The notes under the pieces were generated by a model that was given only the letters and a program-made list of their open reading frames with translations, made no database searches and was not told the origin of the DNA. A DNA stretch of 64,000 nt from Kingdonia uniflora (taxonomy: Eukaryota > Streptophyta > Magnoliopsida > Ranunculales > Circaeasteraceae). Positions within the stretch are counted from its first letter, which is position 1. Each line of letters opens with the position of its first letter. The stretch lies in assembly GCA_014058105.1 (NCBI GenBank), contig JACGCM010001272.1, positions 3,410,001-3,474,000 on the forward strand. Reading direction: 5' to 3'. A program made the position numbers and the translations under genes. Of the stretch, positions 11,711-22,160 are shown piece after piece.

Positions 11711-12049
11711 ATTGAAGCCCGTGATAGTTATTGTTGTTAAAGTTTTTACCGAATCTGTAAGGCCTAGGACTTCAATTGATCTTCTGAACAATACATCTGC
11801 GACACTCCCAGTATCGATGAGAAGTGTATGTAAATAGTCCTGTCCGACTTTGAGCATAATGACAGGAGGGTCATCATGAGGGTATTTGATGTGGCTTGTG
11901 TCATAGTCTTCGAAGGTGATATGGTAAGGACGCTTCAATTTGCTTGTACTGGGGAGTAGTTTTGTTGATTTGTCTGAGGAGGTCATTTTATAGCAAGAAC
12001 TAATCCGATCATCTTGTTTTCTTTTCTTCCCTTTTTTAATCTCGATCAT
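11690..12049 (-). pseudogene. pro: C: retropepsin-like aspartic protease
   Basis: Minus-strand ORF of 119 codons with the intact catalytic motif LLIDTGSVADVLF (near 11835-11800), preceded by ITFEDYDTSHIKYPHDD, the same pre-protease motif as B (ISFEDCDISLVKFPHHD). The frame ends in the first units of the tandem array, so the C-terminal half of a normal protease and all of the rest of pol are missing. Protein is related to A-H families but clearly distinct. Confidence 0.75.
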
Positions 12050-12059
12050 ATACAGGTGG

Positions 12060-13598
12060 CGTGCTTGCCCTGGGGTCTAATTTTGCTCCACTTCCTTATT
12101 TTTTGCTTCATTCTCTAGGAATTTTTGGATGTCGATGACATAATTGTGGAGTCTTCCAGCTAATAGGATACGATGGAAGATTCGTATTAGGGAATAACAG
12201 GTGTCAGTCTCATGGCTATGCACATTGTGATACTGACATAGTGGTCTATTGGGAAGATCATGAATTGTCTGTGGTGTGCGATAACACTCATCTCCCTTTA
12301 TCATCGGCAAGATAATGAAGAGTGTTATTGCCATTGGCGGAAAAATTGGGACAGGTTTGTCTGGTCTGCCGTCCCTTCTTCTATTGTTATCGGTATTTAT
12401 GTCATGTTGTTTAGGCACTTCAGGAGTGACTATTCGCTAAGATGGGGTCAAAGATGTTTCTTGAGAATGGATTATAGATGAGCTTTTCATCTTATCTTTC
12501 TTTAATCGCTCCAGTTCGAACTTTTGAGTCGATGTCCAGGGCGGGGGTGAATGCTGGAACGATAATTTTAGGGTCTGAGTTCCCTATTTTCCTTGTTTCC
12601 TGTAAGAAGTGTTTATACAAGTTTGCTAGGGTCTCTTTCCTACCTTGCCCAAAGTAAAACAAGGAGTCGACAATAATCACTCGCTCTCTGGCATGAGCGT
12701 AAATGGATTAGAAAAGATACTGCAACTGGCTGAACGTGGTGATGGAGGCTTCTTGAATAGTATGAAACCAACGGAGCGGTTCTTCCTTAAGGTTCATGTT
12801 GAAGAGTCTACATAACATCTGGTCGAGTTTGGAATATAATCCCACAACGGCTTTGAAATGTCAAACATGGGTATGGGGGTCAGTCAGGCCTGCATACTAA
12901 ATAAATTTGGGCATATGGAAATTATTCGGAATCAGCATAACTTCGAGATGAGGGGAGATTGGGTTTATCTTCATTCTATCAAGTGCGGATCTTTGGCCTA
13001 GAATGTCAGAATTTATGGCCTGGATCCTGTTGTTGAGGCCATCCAAAGTGTCAAATTTTTGAGGGGGAATTGGTAAGGCTGCAACCTGAGGAACAAAATC
13101 TCCCAGTCCTTTTGGTCCCAATCGATCCCTGATCGGTCTTCATTTTGGCGTGGGAGTTTGATGCCGAGTGGGTCGGCTTCCTTGAGTTGTCGATCTTGAG
13201 GATGTTAAGCCAAAATGTCGGGAGGCTCTGTTTGGGTTTCCAGATTTGGATCGGGAAACACAGAGCTCGTCTTCCCTTGGTGGATCATCACGTTGAATTG
13301 CTTTTGATCTATGCTCGCTTCGAGCGAGTGGAGGGGATGCTTGTCGACTGGTAAGTCGATTCTTCTTTCTCCTCAGTCGTTTCATTTCTTTCTGATGTGT
13401 TTGACTTTACTGATCTAAGGCTTTCCGTCGTTCGTCTCTCTCCGTTTGAAGAGCTTGAGCGTGGGCACGCTGATCTTCCATTCTTTGGGCTTTTTCTGCG
13501 GCCATTTGTTGTTGAAGCTCGAGTATGGCACCATGGGGATCAACAGTTCATGGTATTTCCTGATCTCCGATGCCACTGGAATGGCTTTTCAGGTTCAT
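12060..13598 (-). pseudogene. gag: C: gag polyprotein, several stops
   Basis: Minus-strand gag. Likely start ATG at 13598, about 50 bp from the primer binding site. An N-terminal coiled coil (LELQQQMAAEKAQRMEDQRA and on, 13530-13380) is followed by a basic linker, the Retrotrans_gag core (about 12900-12640; EEPLRWFHT, AGRKETLANLYKHF-like motifs) and a nucleocapsid motif C-x2-H-x4-H-x4-C intact in CQYHNVHSHETDTC (near 12240-12200). Stops and frameshifts separate the open pieces. Confidence 0.75.
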
Positions 13599-13648
13599 GT
13601 TTATCATCGGGCAGTGTTTAGATCAGTGACGGTAAACAAAGTGTGGTA

Positions 13649-13669
13649 TTTCCCACAGACGGCGCCAAT
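13649..13669 (-). other. C: primer binding site
   Basis: The minus strand reads TTGGCGCCGTCTGTGGGAAA directly inside the right LTR. TGGCGCCGT matches, from memory, the complement of the 3' end of plant tRNA-Asp, but the following bases do not, so the primer tRNA is not settled. Confidence 0.75.
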
Positions 13670-14152
13670 TGTAGTGGCGTAATTTTCAGAAGGAGAATCT
13701 TTGCCAATACTTATTCGTAAAAAGAATGTAATAAAGTTAGATAAAACAAGATTTTACGTGGAAAACTCAGTAAAGGCTGAGAAAAACCACGACCTCGAGG
13801 ATAATTTTTATGTAAAATCCAGTAAGATGTTAGTTATTATACTTTTTGAGTGATGTTGGATTTAGGAAGTAAGAATAGTAAAAGGTTACGGTCCTATAGA
13901 ATCTATTCTCTGCCTCTATTTATAGTCATACAGGCAGTTTTACAAAAGGAATGAAATAGTCTCCTATTCCGGGGGAGTGGGCAAACTTTGCGGATCTCTA
14001 GCGGTTCTCTCTTGACCAGGCTTTAATGACTACTTTTGGCAAGTCGAGGACTTATAGTAACTTCTAGAATGATGGCCTTCGATCAGGTTTGGCTATCTTC
14101 GACTGCACTCTACTGGCTTACACTTGTCGAATCTGGGGAATATGCTACTGCA
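13670..14152 (-). repeat. C: 5' LTR
   Basis: 483 bp, the same length as the left copy (4966-5448). Plus-strand ends are TGTAGTGGCG and GCTACTGCA. A TATTTATA element (about 13916-13923) may be the LTR core promoter on the minus strand (TATAAATA). Confidence 0.93.
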
Positions 14153-14157
14153 CTTAT

Positions 14158-14745
14158 TGAAGTTGCTAACTTATTACAATGAGCACTCTGAGTATTTGGA
14201 GTTTTGGAGTATGGATTCTTCTATGTAGAATTTCTTGCCCTTCATTTATAGTTCTTTGGTCCTATTTATAGGGCTCAACATATGACCGTTTGATGACCAT
14301 TAATATTCTTAATGGTGGACGTTACAAAGTAGATGTAAGATATTCTTTGACCAGATGATCTAATGTCCTGACCTCTGTTACTGTACAATGGCTCTATTAA
14401 TGATTGCACACTTGTGAAAATTAAACTACTGATGTGGAGGTCGAAAGTGATGATTTGAGCTGAGGAATATTGAATATGTCTTTAGTAGTATTTCCTGTAT
14501 GCTGACGAGGTCGAGGATGAAGCTTTGAGTCCGAGATACGAAATAAGCTATTACAAGACGGCTCTTAACCAATAGTACAGGAGCCTCATGGACGAGTGGT
14601 GTTGGTTGAGAAATTTTTGTTGTATTTGCTTCTTGACGTTGTTTTTTTGATTCTTTCGGTGCCACGTGCTCTGTTGGTGAGATCAAAAGTTTGTATGTAG
14701 TTCGAAGATGAAGCATAAGTTCGAGATATAGAATACGCCACTACA
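14158..14745 (-). repeat. F: 5' LTR, right fragment
   Basis: Continuation of the LTR broken at 4965; with the left part it makes about 757 bp. On the minus strand it starts TGTAGTGGCGTATTC at 14745. The sequence is unlike the A/B/D/E/H LTRs except at its ends and the shared CGACCTC motif in the left part. A TATTTATAGG element near 14263 (minus-strand TATAAATA) is the likely core promoter. Confidence 0.78.
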
Positions 14746-15197
14746 AGCATATCGTACCACTTCACGTCAATCAACCGGCAGTACCCCATTCCTCCTTGCC
14801 TATGGGACCGAAGCTGTCCTTTCCTCTTGATACTATCATCCAGTCAAAGATCACGAGCTCACTGACGAAGAAAATGAGTTTGAATTGGCCTGTAACCTCA
14901 AATGGATCGATGAGACCAGGGAACGTGCCATTGCTAACCTAGGTCAATATCACCATATGCTGGCCACTTCATACAACAGGCGAGTCAGAAGCCGTACTTT
15001 TCAAATTGACGATCTCGTTCTTAGAGAAACCCTCAGCAGAAAAAAGAGCCTCATGCCGAGAAACTAACAGAAAATTGGGAGGGTCCATTCCTTATCATAG
15101 GTCTCACAGGCCTGAGATTATATTACCTCATGATAAAGAGGTAGTCCACATCCCAAATCTTTGGAACACTAGGCGACTGAAACGGTACTATCGTTAA
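14746..15197 (+). pseudogene. pol: A: integrase, C-terminal part
   Basis: Starts in the middle of the catalytic core after the F insertion (AYRTTS, then GTPFLLAYGTEAV-like, 14750-14830), followed by the C-terminal domain: LKWIDETRERAIANL, YNRRVRSRTFQIDDLVLR and NTRRLKRYYR, with a stop at 15195-15197. These are the usual end motifs of Tat integrases. A frameshift near 15040 moves the last third to another frame. Confidence 0.85.
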
Positions 15198-15640
15198 GCC
15201 CCTCACTACTCCATTTCGAATTCACATTTTTTCCATTCCAAAAGTGTGATTTTCATTTCTATCAATGTACATCATTTTCTATTCAATGAAAACTTCCAAG
15301 TATTTTCCCACACAACTCTCTACTTACGTAGAAAATACATAGATTAAAGCATAGGCAAAACTAGCTTTCAATAAGCCTCTATTCCGGTTAAAAGCAAGGA
15401 TAACACTTGATTTGACTGACTTTACTATACCCCGAGATTAAAACAAAGGTACTACTTGTTTTCAATCAAGGAACTCTACCAGACATAAGATAAAACAAAG
15501 GTAAAACTAGCTTTTATCTCACTTAATATGGCTGCGACATTACTATTCTATGATTAAAATAAAGGTAATACTAGTTTTTAATCAAAAACTCTACCAGACA
15601 TAAGATAAAGAAAAGGTAAAACTAGCTTTCATCTTTCAAT
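15198..15640. repeat. A: remnant of the ~160-bp tandem array
   Basis: Less than two degenerate units are left. Units carry GACTCTACCAGACATAAGATA-type and AAGGTAATACTAG-type cores (for example 15468-15515 and 15586-15630), the same cores as the arrays of B and D at the same place. Confidence 0.65.
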
Positions 15641-17419
15641 ATGTCTGCAACGGATACTTTTTTCAGGTTACATATACAACCAGTACAATGGATTCTTTTC
15701 TGCTATTGGGAGGTTAGCCACGCTTTCCCGTACAATAGGAGGATGACCAACCCTAAATTCTTGAGCTCGAGCAGTCACAACAACCCTGCCCTATTCTACC
15801 AATTCAGCAGGTCGGGATCCTAACTCCGTTTCTAAGGAGTTTATACAATTTCCTCGATCTATTTCAGCTCTACAAATACATCCCCTTTTTGACAAATAGC
15901 TGTGCAAGGTATCTCTCTAACTCAAGCCTTTTTACCTCCCCTACAAAATAGGCAATCACCGCCATCATCAATTCTAAGTGCGATGCCTCGGGCATGACCG
16001 CCTTAGAAAAATTTGCTCTCACCATCTGAAGGCGATTATGCAACCTGTTATACCATTCTTTTTGCCAATTCATTTTACTATTTATTTAAGCCGTGAACGT
16101 AATGTTTTCTTCTGCCTTCTTCTTCCCTGGTAAGGGCAAAATTTAATTTACTTTAGCACTCCTTAACTGCTCATTTCCTTTTTGCACATAACCTTAAGTT
16201 CGAGCTACGATTCCCTCCAGCTCTCTTATTCGAGATGATAGGATAAATACATCCCCTTGAACAAGGGAGGCCTTGACATCACTTTTATTCTTCCTCGAGC
16301 GCTCTCCAGCCTCGGCGTTTCTATCACATGAATTGGCCTACGCCAATTTGGTCATCAATTGTGCCACCCTTTCATTTAACTCATCACACTTCTGTTGTAC
16401 CATCCAAAACTCCATATCTTTAGAAGGTAAGGCTATAGTCAACTGCTCAACTACAACCTCAAAGGCAGATAGGTCATCTCGAGCTTTCTTCAGCTCGCTA
16501 TCTTTCTCAACAATTTTCTTCTTCAGTCGTTCCAGCTTGTTTCTAGCACTTAATAAATCAGCCCAAGTTTGTTCCTAATCGTTCGTTTTACTTATCATTT
16601 GGTCCTTCAGACTGGCCACAAAATGACTTAACCCTTCCTCTAATTTTTCTAATGCCTGACTACGGCAACGAGCCATGTCGGCATCCTTACTCTTTGCCAT
16701 CAGCACATCATTCTGGCTTTTGAGCTTCGTTGCATGTCCCTTCATCTCCGCGAGCTCTTTTTGCCCTTTACTAATTTCGGCATCCTTCACCTCGATCTTC
16801 TGAGCAAGGTCGTCAGTAGTTTGGGTTGCCTTAACAAACTTGAAGTGTACCTTTATATGTCGATCTTCTCTGTCTTTATTCGCCTTTCTCATTCTATCAA
16901 ATTCCTCCACAAATTCTTGGTTACATTGGCGTATCTAATAATCGCGAAAGCGAGCTGACTAAAATTCTGCCTACAGATCACATATACAATATATTAAGTT
17001 CGATTAAGGACATTCACTCGATACATATATCTCATTTCTAACAAAATTTCTTTTTTTTGACATCTACTGTGTGAAAATACTTCTAAACTTAAGGTCGAAG
17101 TACAATTTTAGTTGGACGAACAACAATACATACTTCCAAGTCTAAGGTACATATTCTCTATATTCTAATTTCTCAATTTCTTACTATTTTATATATACCA
17201 TTGAATGCCATAGCCCATAAACTGATCACAGGTTTTTGGTATGTCCCTACACTCTACTATTTACTTTGTAGCTCTAGACTAATGAAGCATACAAGTCAAA
17301 TATTTCTTGCCCTTTTCTAACCTGTAGCTCCGCTTGCAAAGACAACATGGACGCTGAGGTATCTCTCTCCTTAGCGAGCTCGGTCTCTAAATATTTTATT
17401 TTGAGGTACTTTTCCTTAC
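15641..17419 (-). pseudogene. A: antisense aORF3, exons 5 and 6 (C-terminal coiled coil)
   Basis: Minus strand. Exon 6 runs from 16970 (acceptor TGTAG before GCAGAAT) to about 15650 and encodes the long coiled coil (EEFDRMRKANKDREDRHIK, EVKDAEISKGQKELAEM and on) and the tail. Exon 5 is 17419-17322, followed by the donor CAG|GTTAGA. Element B is inserted nine bases into exon 5; the upstream exons are at 32225-34895. The frame has stops. Homologous exons exist in B, D and H. Confidence 0.75.
17415..17419. repeat. Target site duplication of element B (CTTAC)
   Basis: CTTAC at 17415-17419 is repeated at 32225-32229, directly outside the two LTRs of B. Confidence 0.95.
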
Positions 17420-18034
17420 TGTAGGGACCTATCCCTCGATCTCACCTAAAATTGAGCTGTGACTAGTTCGAATTATCTTCATGTCAGACTCACGCATTCT
17501 CCACACGACTTCTCTAGTCAGAATTACCATGTACTCCACTAACTGTTGAGAAATGTGATTTGAGCTCAAACCGAAAAGCAAGAACAAGTCAAAGCCACCT
17601 TTCTCCCACGATCTCAGCAATCATTCAATCAAACAACCGCAAACCACATCATTCGGTGAACGTGTTTCAGCACGAAAAAGATCGGCGGAAGCAGCCTATA
17701 TAAAGAAAAAGTTCTAGAAGAGATAAGGACCAGAATATTACAAGAGAAATCACCAAGAAAACTACATTTTCAAGAATTCTCAAAACTCTAAAATTCTTAT
17801 TCACAAGGTCAATCATTTATAAATCTAGAAATAGCTTGTAATAAGATATCATCAACCTCAAGCAATAAAAATCACTATTACAAAACTCAGCACGAGGCCG
17901 TAGTTTTTAGCTATTCATAGGTTTTCTACGCTAAACACCTATGTCATTTCTTATTTATTAGATTTTTGTCACAGGTACATTGGTGTAAGGACTAATTCCA
18001 GACCAGTTCGAGCTCACAGAATTAGGCCATTACA
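17420..18034 (+). repeat. B: 5' LTR
   Basis: 615 bp, from TGTAGGGACCTATCCCTCG to GAATTAGGCCATTACA. TATATAAAG at 17697-17705 is the likely core promoter of the genomic RNA. The LTR motif shared across families lies near 17900-17925 on the minus strand. Confidence 0.95.
17697..17705 (+). promoter_or_regulatory. B: LTR TATA box
   Basis: TATATAAAG, conserved at the same LTR position in A (37443-37450), D (39225-39233) and, less perfectly, E and H. Confidence 0.6.
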
Positions 18035-18055
18035 TTTGGCATCGCCTGTGCGAAA
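18035..18055 (+). other. B: primer binding site
   Basis: TTTGGCATCGCCTGTGCGAA follows the LTR with no gap. It is a mutated form of TTTGGCACCGTCTGTAGGAA seen in D. Confidence 0.7.
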
Positions 18056-18112
18056 GAGATTATTTCCAGGGTATCCTAAGGCATTCAGTCAATCTACTAC
18101 AACATTTCAATC

Positions 18113-19780
18113 ATGGTCACATCCAGACGACCAGCTACCGGAGTCCAACTCGATCACTTAGTTAATCCAAAACAGCTTATATAGCTAAGAACGAATTTTA
18201 ATACTGAAACAGTAAAGCGCAATGAGCTCGAATAACAATTACCTCGTGACCGAGAGCTCTGTGAGAAGGAGCTCGATGCTGAAAGACAAGCTGGTTTGAC
18301 AGTACTTAAATGATATGAAAATCAAATGATAACAATACAGACTACCTTGCAAGCTCTGTAAGATACTCAATAGGCTCTTCCAATACGAGATCGTGATAAG
18401 GTACTAGAAGCCTCATGAGTTTCTGCGTGGTAAAGATTGGGACCTCAAGGACTGCCATCAAAGCTTTTTCCAGACATATTTAGAATGAACCTCCACCTTC
18501 CATTCATTTGGTGGGGGGGGGAGGTTCAATCTGAGATTAGCCGAGGTCATCAATGTTCCATACATCAAGAGGAAGAGTAAAGACTTCAACCTCGAGTTCC
18601 AGCACGAGATCGTTTGAGTGAAGGTACCGGTACTCATAATCTGCAACCTCCTCATCAAGCGACTCAACCGACTCGTCACTATGTCATACAAGAGCATATG
18701 GACCAGCATATTAAGGAGTTGATCGAAGCACAAGTTCTGGGCACGACCGATGACCTTACCAAGTTGTAAGGAAGTTCAATTTCCAAAGAACTATTCGATA
18801 TGGATATTCCCCAAGGTTTTCATACTCTAAAAATTTGCAAATACAAGGGTACCGATCCAAAGGAGCACATTCAACAATACCGTGACTCATTAGAGTTGTA
18901 TTCCAATCTCAACCACATTCTCTACCGTCTGTTCACCACAAGTCTGCAGGAAGAATCACTCCGATGGTTCCACTCTCTACCTGAAGACTCCATATACACA
19001 TTCGACCAACTGCAGAAAAAATTCATCAAGATGTATGCTCACAATAGAGACAAAGAGGAAAATCTATATTCTCTTATCAGTCTCAAACAGTCACATAGAG
19101 GGAAGCTCGAGGCATTTGCAAAGAAGTTCTTGGAGCTTGTGCATAAAGTGGACAATCTCGGTAAGAAAATAGCTGTTACTGCTTTTACCAATGTGCTCTA
19201 GCTCGACTGTAAAGCCAAAAAACACCTCTTCCTCAATAAACCTGTGACCTTGGAGGATATCCTTGGAGGATATGATTACCAAGTTTAATAGTTATGTTGA
19301 CCTGGATAAGCTCTACCGTCTCTCCCAACCACTGAAACCAATTGAAAGCCGGCCGTACTGCATGCACCATAATGTAAACCATCATTCTACTGACAATTGC
19401 TATGCTTTACAGAGGTTGCTCGAATACATTTTTAAGGAGGGACGGATGCTCGAATATATTGTTGACCTGGAATCATACAGGGATTGCAGCTATTTGAAGC
19501 AGCTTGAAGTTGTCCAGGTCAAAGATCAAGCTGAGGAGAAGTATCTTGACCATATGTGTCAAAGCAACATGATTGAGATCAATCAGATCACCAACTTTAA
19601 TAAATTCAAGCGCAGGAGACTGTCAGAATGTTGCGATCTTACATCTCAAGACAAAGAAGCCAAACTTCTGCCTGAGTCGAGCAATCGCTGGCTCGGGATA
19701 TCATTCGAAGATTGCGATATTAGCCTTGTCAAATTCCCACATCATGATGCGCTAGTCATAATACTCAAGACGAAGAAGTT
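18113..19780 (+). pseudogene. gag: B: gag polyprotein, degenerate
   Basis: Start ATG at 18113 (MVTSRRPA). An N-terminal region with several stops is followed by an open part at 18800-19201 with the Retrotrans_gag core: FHTLKICKYKGTDPKEHIQQ, WFHSLPEDSIYTFDQL and KKFLELVHKVDNL. A C-x2-H-x4-H-x4-C nucleocapsid-like motif (YCMHHNVNHHSTDNC) is intact at about 19355-19400. The frame then runs through LLPESSNRWLGISFED into protease without a stop, so gag and pol were fused. An 11-base direct repeat (CCTTGGAGGATAT) near 19250-19270 is an internal duplication. Confidence 0.85.
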
Positions 19781-20162
19781 TGTCATGTACACAATGATGA
19801 TCGATATTGGTAGTGGTATCGAGATCCTCTTTCAGAGTACAATCGACCAAATGGGATTGACCGATCAAGTCATTCAAAGTGACACCGATATTAGTAGATT
19901 CAATAGTTCTATAGAAGAGCGAGTAGGGAAGATCATCTTGCCTATTACTGCAGGGCCAACCATAATTGATGTAATCTTTTATGTGATCAACGCCAAGTCT
20001 CATTATCTCGGGTTTATGGGCTGGTGTTGGATTCATATCTTGGAAGCAATCGCTTTCACCTATCATCAAATACTCCACTTCAAACAAAACGATGGTATCT
20101 ACGAGATCACTGGTAGTCAAAAGCTTTTTGAGCTTATGAAAATACCATCTCTGCTATTCTAG
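19781..20162 (+). pseudogene. pol: B: retropepsin-like aspartic protease
   Basis: Same open frame as the end of gag (19263-20162, 299 codons). The catalytic motif reads MIDIGSGIEILF, that is DIGS where E, C and D keep DTGS, so the active-site threonine is lost. Then MGLTDQVIQ, GKIILPITAG, and YLGFMGWCWIHILEA follow in the usual order of a retropepsin (flap and terminal strand). It would process the Gag-Pol precursor in the particle. Confidence 0.88.
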
Positions 20163-21348
20163 ATACCTCATACAGATATACTGCATAACAATTACAAATA
20201 ACTGATCACCCCGACGATCAGCCTTCCTGGGAGGAGCCCACAAAATACATCAACATTGATGGACCTAACAGAGGTACTTTCATCGGTACTAAGCTGGTTC
20301 AATATGAAAAAGACGCTCTCATTCAGTTCTTACGACTAAATCGAGTCATTTTTGCATGATCTTTCGAAGAAATGCATGGGGTCGATCAGGCCAAGGCATG
20401 TCACAAATTGGTAATCAACATCAACGCCACCACAGTCAAACAAAAATAGTGATGCCTATCATTACAACTTTAAGATAAAGTTAACATGGAGATTGAGAAA
20501 TTGATCAAAGTGGGATTCATTCGAGAAGCTAAATATCCAGATTGGATATCCAATATAGTCACTGTCCCAAAGAAGAATTGAAAGGTCCGTATTTGTGTAG
20601 ATTTTATCAATCTCAACAAACACAATTTAAAGGGCAGTTTCCCTCTTCCCAATATTTATTGAATCCTGGATTCTACAGCAGGTCACAAACTCTTATCTAT
20701 GATGGACGCTGCTTCAGGATACAATCAGATTCTACTCTTGGATGAATATCAAGAAAAGACAACTTTCATCATTGAGAGAAGACTTTATTGTACAAAGTCA
20801 CACCCTTCAGACTCACTGAAAGAGGACTTTATTGCTATAAAGTCATGCCCTTTGGACTCAAAAATGCAGGAGTAACTTATCAACGATTCATGACTACTAT
20901 GTTTAAAGTACATCTCGGGAAAATTATGGAAGTCTACATTGACGATCTCTTGTGCAAGAACATACAGTCCATCAATCACATTTCAGATCTTAACTAAATA
21001 TTTAACATCCTTTAATTTTATAGGATGCGTCCCAATCCTGATAAGTGTCAATTCAGAGTACATTCAGGTTGATTTTTAGGCCACCTTATCAGCAAGAAGG
21101 GGATTGAGGCCGATCCAGATCAGATTCAGGCTCTCCTCGATATGCCATCACCAAAAACAATGAAAGACGTTCAGAAACTTGCCAGCAAAATTACCGCTAT
21201 TAACCATTTGATTTCTAAATCTTTAGACCGCTGTCATTGGCTGTTCTTATTACTCTGCAGTTATACCAAACGAGGAAAAGTTCAATCAAATGCAGAGGTT
21301 CAATGGACATCAGAGTGCGAGGTAGCTTTTTAGGATCTTAAAACCTAT
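20163..21348 (+). pseudogene. pol: B: reverse transcriptase
   Basis: RT of the Ty3/gypsy type in broken frames. Seen in order: IDGPNRGTFIGTKLV linker (about 20255), EIEKLIKVGFIREAKYP (20485), VRICVDFINLNKH (20585), SMMDAASGYNQILL (20700, the first catalytic aspartate), VMPFGLKNAG (20840) and the YIDDLLCKN active-site box (20934-20960, YIDD intact), then GHLISKKGIEADPDQI (about 21085). A short local duplication around 20780-20840 repeats the segment encoding ERRLYCYKV. It copies genomic RNA into DNA. Confidence 0.9.
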
Positions 21349-22160
21349 TTGGGGAAGTCTTTCATCATGAGCACCCCGATAGATATTGAGGAACTTATTA
21401 TCTACCTAGCAGTCACCGATACTTCACTAAGCTCAGTTGTCATTCGACTTGATGAGAAAATTGAGAATCCAGTCTACTTCATCAGCAAAACCCTCACTCC
21501 AGTGGAAACGACGTATTCTAAAATCGAGATATTTCTTCTCACTCTTGTTTATACTTCACAGAAACTCAAGCACTATTTTAAAGCTCATTCAGTAAAAGTC
21601 ATGACAAACTACTCACTTCAGGAAGTTCTATCTAAGAAAGACAAATCAAGGAGAGTACAACAATGGTCAGTCAGTTTGGAAGAACATGATATCAAGTTTA
21701 AACAACTTCATTCTGAAAAAAGGAAGGCCATTACCGATTTCCTCACAAATTTTCCAGGCGAAGATTCCGAGTGGGAGGAGCATGTTCCTGACCTTTCAGA
21801 GGAAGTTACAGAAGATCTATCCTCAAAAGTATTTGACGGGCGAGCTGAATGGATTACAAGGAAAGGGTGGAGATTTCTTACAAATAGATCAGTAGGACCC
21901 GCTGTGTTAGGAATTAGAATCGTATTGATTACTCCTTCCAATAACAGAATTGAGAAATCAATCCGCCTGGATTTCGAGGCCTCAAATAATATCACCAAGT
22001 ACGAAGCTCTCATTCACAGACTCGATCTCACTCTCGATCTCGGCGTCCCTGAACTCTCAGTTTATACAGATTCACTACTCATCGTACACCACTACTCTTA
22101 GCAATACAAGAAGATTGGCAAGGTGATCAAATACGCAACCCTCATTACAGAAAGGATGAG
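21349..22160 (+). pseudogene. pol: B: RNase H domain followed by archaeal-type RNase H (first part)
   Basis: A 250-codon open stretch (21349-22101). The first RNase H (ELIIYLAVTDTSLSSVVIRL to RRVQQWSVSLEEHDIKFKQ) lacks the normal first catalytic aspartate, as is usual in Tat elements. The second domain (aRH) begins near 21840: GIRIVLITPSNNRIEKSI, NNITKYEALIHRLDLTL and YTDSLLIVHHYS. The dual RNase H is the signature of the Tat group. The domain is cut by the solo LTR S after 22160 and resumes at 22948. Confidence 0.87.
22156..22160. repeat. Target site duplication of solo LTR S (ATGAG)
   Basis: ATGAG at 22156-22160 is repeated at 22943-22947. Removing one copy and the insert restores the aRH coding order seen uninterrupted in D. 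Confidence 0.92.

Larger units (their letters stand above)
4966..14152 (-). mobile_element. Element C: non-autonomous gag-protease retrotransposon lacking RT and integrase
   Basis: A complete insertion of 9187 bp, bounded by two 483-bp LTRs and the duplication CTTAT. On the minus strand it has primer binding site, gag and protease; then a 60-bp tandem array replaces the rest of pol. Antisense (plus-strand) ORFs fill the 3' half. I find no RT (no F/YxDD box), no RNase H and no integrase signature in either strand. The LTRs differ at roughly a tenth of positions by eye, so the insertion is not recent. Confidence 0.9.
3035..14745 (-). mobile_element. Element F: minus-oriented Ty3/gypsy element, interrupted by E and C
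   Basis: F shows gag on the minus strand (3035-4724), a decayed primer binding site and a 5' LTR split in two by C. E interrupts it just before the protease, so the rest of F lies left of the window. Its right end (CTACA at 14741-14745) abuts the integrase of A at AGCAT (14746-14750), the expected target duplication; the other copy is outside the window. Gag is related to but distinct from that of A, B, D, E and H. Confidence 0.8.

Noticed and set aside
13145..13682. Plus-strand ORFs of 69-78 codons near the right end of C
   Set aside because: They are reverse frames of the gag N-terminal coiled coil of C, which has the motifs, the start and the primer binding site in place.
20780..20840. 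Second RT fragment inserted in B
   Set aside because: It is a short direct duplication of the segment coding ERRLYCYKV within the same RT, not another element.
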